A DNA stretch of 64,000 bases from Bedellia somnulentella (GCA_963576735.1 OY755177.1:11904001-11968000), one strand, 5' to 3'. Positions 22,326 to 33,445 are shown, counted from the first letter of the stretch. Notes: generated by a model not told the origin, from the letters alone. Numbers and translations are program-made.

Positions 22326-22558
22326 AAACTCTGCTCTGTTCGATATAATCAAGAGAGATTAAAGATTCGTGACATACAAAATGGAATCGAACCTGAAGAT
22401 TACAAGGTATTTTAAAGTGATTTGGGTTGAGAAAATTTTATAAATAATAAATATAAGTTTCTTTAACCTATGTTTCACATCTTATCATCGAGTTAAATTG
22501 AATACTAGTATTTAAAAAATTCATGTTTATTAAATCTTAAAATTATACAAAGCTATAC

Positions 22559-23437
22559 ATGTCTTTTAATGACTTAGTATTAAATATTTTTGACCGACAC
22601 GCTCCGGAAAAGACTATTGTTGTTAAAGACGCTCCTCGCCCGTGGATTACCGATAACGTGAAGCTAATGATGCGCTTACGTAATGAAGCTTTAAAGCGCT
22701 TTAAAACCACCAAAAGCGATACACATAAGAAGTATTACAAAGACCTGAAGCACACCGTTATTAAGGCAATACATAACGAAAAGACTGCGTACTTTAAGCA
22801 ACATATCAACCATAATACAAACTCAAAAACCTTGTGGAAAAATCTTAAACGTACAATATTACCGACTAAATCTGACTACTTACCAAACCATTTTACTGAC
22901 CCTGATGACATTAATCGTCATTTTCTTGATATTCCTGGAAAAACTTCCTCAACTATATCAGATATGACATACTTTGAATATAACAGATACGGAAACTCTA
23001 CTTTTACTTTGGAAACAGTGACTTCATGTAAAATATCTAAGATCATTACTCAAATAAAAACTAACGCTAAGGGTATTGATCAAATAACTACTGACATGCT
23101 ACTTATGACCCTACCTCAGACATTAGAAATACTGACAACGATCATAAACAGAGTATTGAGACGCATACTTTCCCGACTTTATGGAAGACTGCATCAGTAA
23201 CTCCATTGCCGAAAATACCTAATCCTGTCTTAGTATCCGAACTCCGCCCAATTAGTATCTTGCCTTGTATGTCGAAGATATTAGAAAGGGTCGTTTATAA
23301 CCAACTAGTAAAGTATTTAGAAGATAACAGCATTCTACCAGAACTGCAATCAGGTTTTCGCAAAGATCGTTCTACGGCTACTGCACTACTTGATGTAGTA
23401 GATAACGTATTGATGGCTAGAGATGTAGGAAAAAAAA
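22559..23437 (+). pseudogene. LINE L1 reverse transcriptase, segment 1
   Basis: A 5'-truncated non-LTR retrotransposon that starts after the endonuclease domain. LVLNIFDRHAPEKT is the usual linker, followed by basic text and then RT finger motifs: VSELRPISILPCMSKILERV and LQSGFRKDRSTATALLDVVD. A frameshift lies between the ISRLYGR region (about 23190) and the MPKIPNP region. The clade is jockey/CR1-like by motif style. Coding is cut at GKK (23437) by an inserted element and resumes at 24441. Confidence 0.85.
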
Positions 23438-23769
23438 TTAAGTAAAAAAACATTTTAAGAAAAAGCTTTTATTTAAACGCTCTAAAAAGAAGAAAATAAA
23501 ATATTCCTTTTGGATTATACTAACAACTCCTCATTATACACAATTTATATATAATAATAAAAGCTTGTCGCGAGGTTTACATACCTATCAACATTCCTTT
23601 ATATCATAATAATTTGTGGTAAATCGAGCGACAAGCTTTTATTATTATATATAAATTGTGTATAATGAGGAGTTGTTAGTATAATCCAAAAGGAATATTT
23701 TATTTTCTTCTTTTTAGAGCGTTTAAATAAAAGCTTTTTCTTAAAATGTTTTTTTACTTAATTTTTTTT
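23430..23769. repeat. Foldback with 142-nt arms
   Basis: 23430-23571 is the reverse complement of 23628-23769, with a 56-nt spacer. Landmarks are GAGGAGTTGTTAGTATAATC in the right arm and GATTATACTAACAACTCCTC in the left. Confidence 0.9.
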
Positions 23770-24440
23770 ATTTTTTACTTTTTAGTTATCGCTGGCTATT
23801 TTCAAGTTATTATTACTCTCAAAATGCCCTCCCATTTGACACCCATATTGTAGAAGTAGACTAAAGGTAACTATTCCGCCATCCTGCACGGTCCGCCATA
23901 TTGGATTCAGAATGACGTCATTTTCTTTTTCTAGTCACTCTTAACTAGCCCTTTCATTTGATACCCATATTGTAGAAGTAGACTAAAGGTAACTATTCCG
24001 CCATCCTGCATGGTCCGCCATATTGGATTCAGAATGACGTCATATTCTTTTTCTAGTCACTCTTAACAAGCCCTTTCATTTGATACCCATATTGTAGAAG
24101 TAGACTAAAGGTAACTATTCCGCCATCTTGCATGGTCCGCCATATTGGATTCAGAATGACGTCATATTCTTTTTCTAGTCACTCTTAACAAGCCCTTTCA
24201 TTTGATACCCATATTGTATAATTGGATTAAATATAACTGTTCTGACATCTTGTATGATCCGCCATATTGAATTTAGAATGACGTCACATGTCTTATCATA
24301 TATTGTCATCCAAACAAAATGCGTCCACAAAATTTCAGCACAAACGGTTGAATATATCTACTTCAAAATTGAGTTTAAAGATTTCACCCGAACACACAAA
24401 CATACATTGCAAGTTAAATAAAAGCTTTTAATAATTAAAA
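23438..24440. mobile_element. Hairpin plus satellite element inserted in L1
   Basis: About 1.0 kb that splits the L1 reading text between GKK and VLVLLDFSRAFDS. It consists of a foldback with 142-nt arms (23430-23571 and 23628-23769), a 122-bp tandem array (23826-24300) and a terminal AAATAAAAGCTTTT (about 24418-24431) that inversely repeats the AAAAGCTTTTATTT of the left arm. There is no coding capacity. The flank is a run of A, so the target duplication cannot be read. It is a non-autonomous DNA element or Helitron-like derivative; the class is undecided. Confidence 0.75.
23826..24300 (+). repeat. 122-bp tandem repeat, about four copies
   Basis: Units begin GCCCT at 23826, 23948, 24070 and 24192 (period 122). 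Each carries TTTGATACCCATATTGTAGA, AACTATTCCGCCATC and GGATTCAGAATGACGTCAT. The fourth unit is clearly more diverged. Confidence 0.9.
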
Positions 24441-24627
24441 AGTACTGTGCTTGTGCTTTTAGATTTTTCTCGAGCCTTTGATAGCATGTTTAGACCCTTG
24501 CTTCTATCTAAGATGTCGTATTATGGCTTTGACAACACAGTGGTGAAATGGTTTGACAGTTAATTAAAGGACCGGGCGCAACTGGTTGAGTTACGTACAA
24601 TAAATGGAACCTCTCTGCGTTCTTCAC
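24441..24627 (+). pseudogene. LINE L1 reverse transcriptase, segment 2
   Basis: Resumes with VLVLLDFSRAFDSM (RT motif A; the first Asp of LDFSRAFD is metal-binding), then LLLSKMSYYGFDNTVVKWFD. A stop replaces the next residue (TTAAAGGACCGG context; Tyr is expected in SYLKDR), then LKDRAQLVELRTINGTSLRS. It is cut by a SINE B at 24628. Confidence 0.85.
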
Positions 24628-25002
24628 ATAACATAACATAACATAAACGTTCACGCCGAATATCCCCGAAGGGGTTGGCAGAGGTACTAATACTTCTGAA
24701 CATCACGTGACGTTGTCACCTGGTGTTCAGAGTACCCACGTTTTGCATGGACAGTGTACTCACGTGATAGGGGGCAGGCCTATCGCCGTTTTGTACGAAT
24801 ACACTGTCACATGACTAAGTACAACTCAGCCATGTGGGTTTCCTCACGATGTTTTCCCTCACCGTTAACAACCATGATAAATTAACCACACATATGTCTT
24901 TTAGAAAAGACAAATTGGTGTAGGCCCGACCCAGGATTTGAACACTAGTCGCTTACACGATAAGCGGGTGTTCTACCCACTGGGCTATCACGGTTGCTTG
25001 CT
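24628..25002 (-). mobile_element. SINE B copy (B7), intact, full length
   Basis: A 375-bp minus-strand copy flanked by a perfect 12-bp target duplication TGCGTTCTTCAC (24616-24627 and 25003-25014). The head (right side) gives box A TAGCCCAGTGGG, an anticodon-like arm CGCTTATCGTGTAAGCG and box B GTGTTCAAATCC. The tail is ATAACATAACATAAACG in plus orientation, i.e. TTATG repeats. It is the best-preserved copy in the window and the best consensus seed. Confidence 0.95.
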
Positions 25003-25014
25003 TGCGTTCTTCAC

Positions 25015-26000
25015 TATGTGAAGTTGCGAAGGGGGTGCCACAGGGAAGCATACTGGGACCGCTATTATTTATTCTGTACAGCGCCGACATAGTATCCAGC
25101 ATTAAATATTGTCATTTTCACCTTTATGCAGACGATTTACAGCTTTACACCTCTACGATTCCTGCTGATACAGTCAAATCTGTTAAAGCAATCAATGAGG
25201 ATCTTGATCGTGTTGCGGCCTGGTCTGATAAAAACTGTCTGGTCCTGAATCCCTGTAAGTCCAAGTACTTAGTACTTGGTACTAAAAGTCAAATCCATAA
25301 TACTCAAGGTATCCTTGCCACCAATGATATAGCCATTTTGGGCCAACCCATAGAAAGAGTGATGGAAACAAAGAACCTTGTTTTAATTATGGACGGAGAA
25401 CTAAGGTTTGAATCCCATATCCTAGAAGTAGTCAGCAATTGTTTCTATCGTCTCAAAATTCTGTACAATGTACGGGATTACCTTAGTACGGATTTGCGTG
25501 TTCGACTAAGTGAATCTCTGATATTGTCCAGACTTAATTACTGTGACGTTGTCTATGGTGGCTGTATACTTGGTCGGACTAAAAGGTTGATACAGCGTGT
25601 ACAAAACGCATGTGCACGTTTTTGTTTTCATATCCCACCTCGTTCCCATGTCAGTCCATACTTGAATGACGCAGATTTACTAAATATAGCATCGCGTAGA
25701 ACATTGCGCCTTGGTTTGCTTTTGTTTGGTATTATAAATAATGAAAAGCCTTCCTATCTCTACGAAAAGCTAAAATGGTCCAATCAGTTGCGACATTTCA
25801 AGACAAGAACACTGTTGCCTACCCATCGTACTGCAGCTTTTCGGGGTAGTTTTAAATTTGCGGCATCCAAGTGCTGGAATGACCTTTCCCCTCCTATTAA
25901 ATCTGCAGCTGGTAAATCATCTTTTAAGCATATGCTTAAGAGATATTTATTAACGCTGCAGAAGAGCCCCTCCCCTTCCATCCAGCACACTTTTTTGTAA
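25015..26000 (+). pseudogene. LINE L1 reverse transcriptase, segment 3 to stop
   Basis: Continues with CEVAKGVPQGSILGPLLFIL (motif B), HFHLYADDLQLYTS (catalytic YADD, about 25115-25150), VAAWSDKNCLVLNPCKSKYL and VMETKNLVLIMDGELRFESH (motif E region). The conserved C-terminal tail ends FKHMLKRYLLTL. This 320-codon stretch is open, so the copy is fairly young, but upstream breaks inactivate it. Confidence 0.9.
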
Positions 26001-26575
26001 GTAAATTTATGTTTCTCGTGCTATATTTTATGTAAGTTATATTTGTAAAATATATAAATGTGTTTATTATTTATTGGTTTCGCGCATAATATAATAATAT
26101 AATGTAATATGATTATCCCGGAGAGAGTATAATATATATGATATCAATTAGTGTATTATATGCATTATGCAGGATATTTGTGTATGTGTGTTATATCGAT
26201 ATGATATTTTTATCTAGTAATATGTATATATAATTATATATATAGTATAGTAACACATTATTGTTTTATTAAGATAGTCCGTGGCGTGACACATTATGGT
26301 TCTGGTTGAAAACCAGTTTTAAAGGCATATGCCTTTAAATAATGCTGAGCCAGAAGCCAATTCTTTGCCTTTGTGTGCTTTTATTCCTTTTTAGTATTTT
26401 TAATTTTGTTTCTGTTTTTTATTTTTTTATGTTGTTATTTGTTTTCGATTATTTTACCACGTACTTTTAATATGGCGATAATAATTTGTGAATTATTTGT
26501 ATTTTGTCACAGTTGTGCCCTTAGGCAATGAATAAATACTATCTCTCTTTCTTTCTTTTCTTTCTTCTTTCGGAT
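26001..26575 (+). other. LINE L1 3' UTR and tail
   Basis: TA-rich sequence ending in TTAGGCAATGAATAAATACT and a (CTTT)n-like tail (about 26535-26573). The last ~225 bases recur at 60331-60537, which marks the true 3' end of the family. Confidence 0.8.
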
Positions 26576-26576
26576 T

Positions 26577-27090
26577 ATTTGTAGTTTGAACATTCAGCGT
26601 GATCTTTACTGTCATCATCGTCTAAGTTTGATAAGTCATTATCAACCCAATGTTGGCATTGACTATCTTTATTATCATCCATATTACTTTCATTTTCTGT
26701 AACAAAAATAACATAATTAAGAATCAAAGAGTTATACGGTTATATCAATTATTCAAATTTAAAGTATAATACCTGATGCTTCTTGAAGCGATTCACTGAC
26801 AAAGCTCGGCCATTGGTCCCCATCGAACTAGTTAAAATGATATTTATTATCTTTCAACGTCCACCCATTATTGTCAGGATTAAAAATACTAATTTTCTTC
26901 ATATGAGCATTTTTCCAAAGACTAGTGATATAATTAGCTCGTCGAAACTGCTGTGAAAGCTCACTTTTGCATGGTGGTAAGTTACTAGCATCAAAGTTTT
27001 TCACATTTTTACGATTTAACTCTTCATTTACGTCACAAATCATATAAGTGTTGATGAAGAGTTGGAGTCGGGCAGCATCTACGTCAATTA
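26577..27090 (-). pseudogene. Split gene remnant of the long-TIR element (LPPC/RANY motif protein)
   Basis: The minus strand encodes DVDAARLQLFINTYMICDVN, then NLPPCKSELSQQFRRANYIT, then DNNGWTLKDNKYHFN, a TAG where Trp is expected (26828-26830), then FDGDQWPSFVSESLQEAS. A donor CAG|GTATTA follows at about 26775, and an acceptor TTGTTACAG at about 26701. Exon 2 reads ENESNMDDNKDSQCQHWVDN, an acidic run, and ends at TAA near 26580. The phase is kept across the intron. LPPC-x-n-RANY-x-n-W proteins are, from memory, repeat-associated in arthropods with no known function. The recognisable text starts next to the inner edge of the right terminal repeat. The nonsense change means it is dead. Confidence 0.65.
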
Positions 27091-27112
27091 TTATACCTCG
27101 CGCTTATACACA

Positions 27113-27539
27113 TAGCGACACTTTATGTGTGTCTGGGAGGAAGTTTGACCCCTCTTATTGGTCTGGCTGCTGACCAGGGGTGTTCAAATAGTTCCCCAAG
27201 TATTATACATAAAAATCAAGAGTGAGATTGTAAGTAAGAATATGTTATTTTTTTTGAAGCTTTAAAGCGTCTGGTAAGGGTAAGCGCCAATGGAAAGTGT
27301 CTGGCAATAACGATTATTAATTTTAACAACAATATCTAAACCATATGTAAAAATCAGCACTGAGAATTTAAGAAAAATCAGTACTGTATTTATCTACCTT
27401 TAGCACCTGGTACCTATGAATTGGCCGTCGACCCAAGGTAGCAGGTATGCACACACTCAAAGTGCGTACTAACACTACTTTATCCCATTTATATTTCTTA
27501 TGAGAAAATAAGTAACGTCTGGGGGCACCGGGATCTTAC
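27113..27539 (-). repeat. Right long terminal inverted repeat
   Basis: Inverted partner of 21897-22325. Differences are a few substitutions and short indels in A/T runs. Confidence 0.85.
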
Positions 27540-27793
27540 TCTATTATAATATACGCATAGAGCTTGCCATATCATATTTGCAAAATTAACAGTTATATCG
27601 TAAAATAACTGTTTGATCGAAAAATATTACACATTGCTCAAAACTAATGTAAACTTTTAAAAGTAGCAGTTTTTAACCGTTGAGTTACTGTGTTATAATT
27701 TTCTTTTGTGTAATACTATCTTGCCTACAAAAAATATAAAAGAAACTGATATTACTGTCCATCGACAAACAGAAACTTGGCAAGTTATAAAAT

Positions 27794-27894
27794 ACATACA
27801 TGCATATACTCACGGCTATTAATCCCTAAAATGGGTAGCCAGAGCTTCAGTAAAGGTTCTTGGCGATGGAGCTTAAACCACATCGCCCAAAAAT
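27794..27894 (-). mobile_element. Family A fragment (A14a), half of an inverted pair
   Basis: CATACATGCATATACTCACG, GGGTAGCCAGAGCTTCAG, then a deletion to GGTTCTTGGCGATGGAGC and ACCACATCGCCCAAAAATC. It is followed immediately by a plus-strand 3' fragment. Confidence 0.7.
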
Positions 27895-27902
27895 CTCAAA
27901 TT

Positions 27903-27976
27903 TATTGAAGAATTTTTAAGTCTGAAGCTGGCTACCACTTTTTGTGATTTAAAGCCGTGAGTATAAGTAGATAGAC
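27903..27976 (+). mobile_element. Family A 3' fragment (A14b), other half of the inverted pair
   Basis: GAAGAATTTTTAAGTCTGAA, GCTGGCTACCACTTTTTGTG and AAAGCCGTGAGTATAAGTAG. It stands tail-out against A14a, which makes a natural foldback. Confidence 0.7.
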
Positions 27977-28811
27977 AGTAAATTGTCTGATATGAATATA
28001 TATATTTCTTAATCTTAATAACTCTGCCAATCATTCATAGTTGCTTATCTATGACCTAAAAAAGTCATCAAACAAAAAATGAAAAACGGTTTCGTACGAG
28101 TTATAACAAACACGTTGTGATAGTTGCAAATGGAATCGCTAGGCGCCACAGCGTGTTAGCTTTGTGACAATTGACAATGGACCTCACCTTTTTTCTTTAT
28201 TTTGACGTGTGCCTTTGTTACCGAACGGGCTTGGCAACGATTTAGCAATTTCCTCGGTAAATGGACATGTTATCGTATCGTTGTACATGACCATGGTTGG
28301 CGGATATTTGTACGATACTTATTTTATTGTGAGCTGGGCTATACTGACTTAAAACAAAGCAAGTCAACTTTTGTTTATTGGAGGTGCCACAGAACATTAT
28401 AATCTTTTTAAAAATATGCGCACTAGTACATAAATATTTAAGAAAACAAGCATTTCAATTAAAACATCTGAATTTAGAAAATAGTGCTTTTATACCCAAA
28501 TAACTTTATTCTTGAGTACATAGGTTATATACGTTATGAACTAATATGAACAAAGATATTTTCACCATACGTAAAATACTGCCCATGCATAACGAAATAT
28601 TTAGATACAATTATTTTTTGACATCATGCCGAAATTGTTTTAATTTTTATACGGAACACGAAATATGAATGTCAGACAAAGGTTGAGAACTATACTTTTT
28701 TAAAGATGAGAAACTTTTTATTGACTTATTTTTTATTTTATACGTATAGTTACGGAACTACGTCAAAATCAATGAGAACAGATTTATTATATAGTTAGAG
28801 CATGAATGCTA
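27977..28811. other. No recognisable gene
   Basis: A 66-codon plus-strand frame at 28202-28402 has no recognisable motif. The rest is AT-rich. Confidence 0.4.
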
Positions 28812-29040
28812 TGCATGCATACTTAAACTCACGACTATAAATCCAAGCAAAAGGTAGCAGAACTACGACATTAGAAATTTTACGGACACTTTAGGAAATT
28901 CATTGGGAAAAGATTGAAAAATAAAGGTTTTTAGTAATGGGATGAATGGGATCCATCAGAGATCGTTAACCACATTATGCAACAATCACTCGAAAAACCC
29001 CAATTTCCTAATCAAAACACCCAGTTAGTATTCTATGCCG
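28812..29040 (-). mobile_element. Family A repeat (A15), diverged
   Basis: ATGCATACTTAAACTCACGA, AAATAAAGGTTTTTAGTAAT and ACCACATTATGCAACAATCA match the family with many changes. It stands head-to-head with A16. Confidence 0.65.
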
Positions 29041-29049
29041 AATTATTTT

Positions 29050-29294
29050 GCTGTATAAATTTGGCTTAGAGTAAAACTACCCAATTTATTCACGTGGTGG
29101 TCGGAGAGGTGACTTTGGGTTTCGGGCCTTTTTAAGTGATTTTTGGGCGATGCGGTTTGAAACCCGTCATCGAAAAGCTTTTACTTTACAAGCTTTTTCC
29201 CACACAACTTCCAAAAGTGGCTAAAGAATTTTATTATTCCGAAGCTCTGCCTACCCCTTCTAGGGATTTATAACCGTGATTATGTATATGTATG
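29050..29294 (+). mobile_element. Family A repeat (A16)
   Basis: GCTGTATAAATTTGGCTTAG, TTTTTGGGCGATGCGGTTTG, TTCCAAAAGTGGCTAAAGAA and CTACCCCTTCTAGGGATTTA, with a TATG tail. Confidence 0.8.
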
Positions 29295-29644
29295 CCGAAC
29301 CTACAGAGATTCGGCCTGCATTTGGTAATCAATACAAAAATAAACTAAAAAGTACTGTTATGAAATGCACTTAAATTAAGTCCACCTTGGTTAAAACGGG
29401 TAGTGCAGTTTGTGTGATTTTGTAGTTGCAAGACAGTTTACCGATTGGAATAGTTAAGAGTTCGTAAAAAGTTTAATAGAATATGTCACTAGCTAGTAAC
29501 TACTTTGTTTGCAGGAAAGCTTATAGATCACTCTATTTCTTGCTTGCTTCCTTATACTAAAGCCCTTTTATCCATTGGGGTGAGTATCCGTTTATCAGTA
29601 ACGTTCGCCATTTTGAACGATCAAACACTGTTTATAAGCATTGT

Positions 29645-29884
29645 ATGCATACATACGTACATATACTCACAGCTATAAAACCCTAGATGAGGGAGTCAGA
29701 GCTAAGCAATTAGAAATTCCTCAGCCACTTTTGGAAAGTTATGTGTAAAATAAAGGTTGTTGGTGATAGGTCTCCAACCTCATCGCTGAAAAATCCCTTA
29801 AAAGCCCCAATATCGTTAGTCGCCTCTTACGTACACCCACCGGAAGAAATGGGATAGTGCTATTCTAAGCCGACACTACACACC
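29645..29884 (-). mobile_element. Family A repeat (A17)
   Basis: ATACATACGTACATATACTC at the left, CTAAGCCGACACTACACACC at the right. A small deletion removes the CTTTTCCCC region. Confidence 0.8.
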
Positions 29885-30349
29885 ATAAGCATCGTATGTG
29901 AGGCATATATTGACAGGGTCTGGAAGCGCTTTCCTTTTTTAGGTTTTTTATTGGGGTATTTATTTGATTGAACATTTCAAGAAGCTATAATACCCAAATA
30001 ATAGGAAATTCATTCAAAAACTCTAGTAAAGGGATTTTTACCCTTTAAAGTTTGAGAGGGAAAACCCTTCAAAATACTTCCTTTCAAATACTACAATTTC
30101 AAAAAGGGATTTATTAATGATTTTAAAAGAGAAACCCGCTGGTTTGATGGGTAAACATTATAAAACTGCTTTATTATATTTAGTCTATTTAGGGTTACCT
30201 GTATACATTTAAATGCCAACAATGATAGTATTTGAATTAGGTTTCCTATAACGTACTTTTTTTTAAAGGTTCCGTAATAAAGCTGCTTATCTGCATATCT
30301 AAACCAAATTATTCATCTAATCTCTTTATATATTCATTTTCTATCTGCA

Positions 30350-30460
30350 TTCATGGTAACTCAATGGGTAGAAGACCATCCATTGTGCAGATAGACTTTG
30401 GTTCAATACCAGGGAATTACATCAATTTGTCTTTTGAATTGAATTCAGACTAAGTATCAG
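30350..30460 (+). mobile_element. SINE B head fragment (B8)
   Basis: Box A-like TAACTCAATGGGTAGAAGAC and box B-like TTGGTTCAATACC are followed by ACATCAATTTGTCTTTTGAA, the SINE B head-to-body junction. The body is missing. Confidence 0.65.
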
Positions 30461-32283
30461 AGTTTCTACGAAATCGAAGACATGTAGGTTTACTTATTTT
30501 CACTTTCTTCAAAAACCAAATCCCTCCAACTTATTCGCCTGCCATGAAAAGCAAAAGTTATCAGCAAAACTTTTTCAGCCGCAAAATGTAGGTAAAGTTG
30601 AAAGAACGAACATTTTCATAGTTTTCATTTTTCCCTGAGGTAAGCTGAACTCACAAAAGTGGATTTCTATATTCACGCCACGTTAGATTAACCGGCTGTT
30701 CTTCATTCATATGCCGCGACCTGAGCTTAGACTGTGCTTATAGGAATAGAAGAAAGACTAAATTATTGAATTAATGGTTGTTTTAGTAAAGTTATTTTTT
30801 TACTATTGCGCACACATACCTCAATTCAACTTATAGCTATTATGTCAGAGTAACAAATTATAAAAAATGGTTCTGTTTTTACCATAAAACTATACTACAG
30901 CCACATTGCTATTTTATGGTTAAAAAAAGTATGAGTTTACCTTCTTTCTGGAGGTGTCCTACGGGACACCTTATGTGTCCTTGATGTGTCATTGGGAATC
31001 ATTTTACAAACAGTATTCGTATTTTATTCCCTGAATTTCCAAATACGAAAATTAAAATAAAGGAAACTATAACAGCTCTGGTTACCCTGTTAAGGATTGT
31101 GGTTGTGAATAAAATACTATGTCAGTAGGTCCATGCAACTTAATTATTTATCAGCTACTAACTGCTTGAGAAGAAGACGATTATTCTTACACAAATAATA
31201 ACAATGTAGCTATTAATTATACGAACAAGTGTACTACAAATTTAAGTGTACTATAAAACAATAAAGAATAAACGGCCCGTGCTTTATTTTCTATCGATTA
31301 CCCTAATCTAAAAACGTTTTTTGCTATGTCGGTTAGAATGAGATAAAAGCGTACGATACTATGTAAGTGCGAAAGAGGTAGCTGTTTTATACCACGCCAT
31401 ATCTAGTTAAAAGGTCACTCGTGCTAGCCGTGCTGTATTTTAATTATGTGAGAGGAAGTCAGAGAGGGTGGTAAAAATAATGCACCTCAGATGTGCTCTA
31501 TCGATCAATTTGATCAATAAACATGCCGTGTCGCGGTTTTAAACATCATTTTTCACTTAAGTTTTATTTATAATTGTTTGGTAATACAATTTTTATATCT
31601 CTCTTGCGCTTGCTTTTTATTTTCAGTATACTACAAGCTACGATGTAATTTTATTAAACCGTATGAACAACAAATAACATGCCGTGAGAAATATTTTTTT
31701 GTTAGAATCTATTAATAAAAATGATATTCTGTACAACCCTATGAAATTTAGGGTTTTTAGAATAAGGACAGTTTTTCCAGTTATTTTGTTATAACGAATA
31801 TAATAGAATGGGTAAAAATATGGTTTTTTTTTAACTAAAAAAAAACAACAAATATTATTACGGCCACACTGACTTACATACGCATTGAACGAAATTAAAT
31901 TGATATACTTGATTTATTTTATTTTTTATTTTATTCAGAAGATTTACAGCATTTAAACTTTTTGATACAAAGTATTATTATTATTATTGATAATTTAAAT
32001 GATCCAAGCATCCATATTGAATCAAAGTGAACATAATCCTGTGCAATTATCATTCATTTTTACTAGTTAAAAAAATCGCCAACAGAATTTATCAGCTTAT
32101 GTAAGAGGGTATGCCTTACCTCGACACGAATATGGAAGTCGTGACAAGAGGAAATAACTACGTCACCATGCAGAAAATGTGCTCAATTCACGTCTGCCAC
32201 CGCTCGGCTACTAACTTGCGAAGTTCATAGCGTAAAAGAGACGTAGCACTTAGTTTATTGATTTATCTTAACAGTGAGATGGT
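30461..32283. other. No recognisable gene or repeat
   Basis: AT-rich. 30500-30760 is less AT-rich than its surroundings (CCCTGAGGTAAGCTGAACTC, AACCGGCTGTTCTTC) but has no long open frame. Confidence 0.4.
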
Positions 32284-32549
32284 GCTGTGTAGTGTCGGCT
32301 TAGAATAGCACTACCCCATTTCTTCCGGTGGGTGTACGTAAGAGGCGACTAACGGTATTGGGGCTTTTAAGGGATTTTTGGGCGATGCGGTTGGAGACCC
32401 ATCACCAACAACCTTTACTTTTACCATGTTTTCCCCACTCACATTTCCAAAAGTGGCTGAGGAATTTCTATTTCCTTAGCTCTGGCTACCCCTTCTTCTT
32501 CTTCATCTAGGGATTTACAGCCGTGAGTATATGTATGTATGTATGTATG
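32284..32549 (+). mobile_element. Family A repeat (A18), full length
   Basis: GCTGTGTAGTGTCGGCTTAG to a (TATG)n tail. A CTTCTTCTT triplet expansion sits in the ACCCCTTC stem-loop at about 32491-32505. Confidence 0.9.
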
Positions 32550-33080
32550 AGATGGTTCAAAATATGCATAATATGTAAAAAAATAAGCATTTCTTACAAA
32601 CATTCAGTCTAATGACATGAAATTTCATCGAGATCTTGCAGTAGGCTGGGCCTGCATCGCAAGATGTCAACCTCTAAATAAAATACAAAAATTACTTTAG
32701 TGTTGGAATTTATTCATGCATATGACTTATTATAAGTCTTTTTTTATCCCATTATAATTTAAACACTACCAACCACAAGTAATAGATCTAAAATTAAACT
32801 ATAGTTATTCAAAACATTTTGCAAAGACAACCATTCACTAAGGTTGAAATAAAAGGTTGCATACATAAAATGCTAAAATCGTTCAATCTTGCACTATGTA
32901 ATAGTACATACAGTACAGTATATAATGTACACCTAACTATTTTAGGCTGTAAAACAGCTTCGTGTTAGATAGTACAGTCACCAACAGCAGTTACATGCCG
33001 TTGACACTAGCTGCTCGAATAGTCTAGGTGGACGACGGCCCTAGGTTTTCCAAACTATATTTAAGTTTAAGTACATACTC
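32550..33080. other. No recognisable feature
   Basis: AT-rich. No coding or repeat match seen. Confidence 0.45.
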
Positions 33081-33326
33081 GTACATACATACAAGAAGTC
33101 ATGGATGTGAATCCCAGAAATGGGTGGCCAGAGCTTCGAAATTAAAATTCATTAGCCACTTTTAGAAGTTAAGTGGGACAAGGATTGTAAATAAAGGTCT
33201 TTGATGATGGGTCTCCAACCAATCGCCAAACAATTACTAAATAAGCCCCAAAAAGTTAAGTCGCCTCTTTCGACACCCGCGGCAAGAAATGGGTTAGTGC
33301 TATTCTAAGCTGAAACTTTACAGCTA
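33081..33326 (-). mobile_element. Family A repeat (A19), diverged
   Basis: GTACATACATACAAGAAGTC at the left, GCTATTCTAAGCTGAAACTT near the right end. It lacks part of the GGCGATGCGG motif. Confidence 0.75.
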
Positions 33327-33445
33327 TTTATAGTAAGTCTAAGTATTATTACAAAATGACGATGGGCTGTCCACTATCACGTAAGTGTGTAAGTATTCTA
33401 CAACCAGCTTTTTGTCATGTGGTAGTTTCAGACTCAATCGTTAAC

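Larger units (their letters stand above)
21888..27548. mobile_element. Composite DNA transposon with ~430-bp terminal inverted repeats
   Basis: Sequence at about 21897-22325 reappears inverted at 27113-27539 with few differences (outer end AAGATCCCGGTGCCCCCAGA; inner end near TGTGTCGCTA). CTATTATA flanks both sides (21888-21895 and 27541-27548), a candidate 8-bp target duplication, although the outermost few bases of the two ends differ. Inside are a minus-strand split coding remnant (26580-27090) and a large LINE insertion (about 22550-26575). 8-bp duplications fit hAT, P or Merlin; the superfamily is undecided. Confidence 0.8.

Noticed and set aside
24628..25002. A true tRNA gene in the SINE B head
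   Set aside because: Boxes A and B and a 7-nt anticodon-like loop are present, but there is no acceptor stem pairing and the unit is embedded in a SINE with a target duplication.
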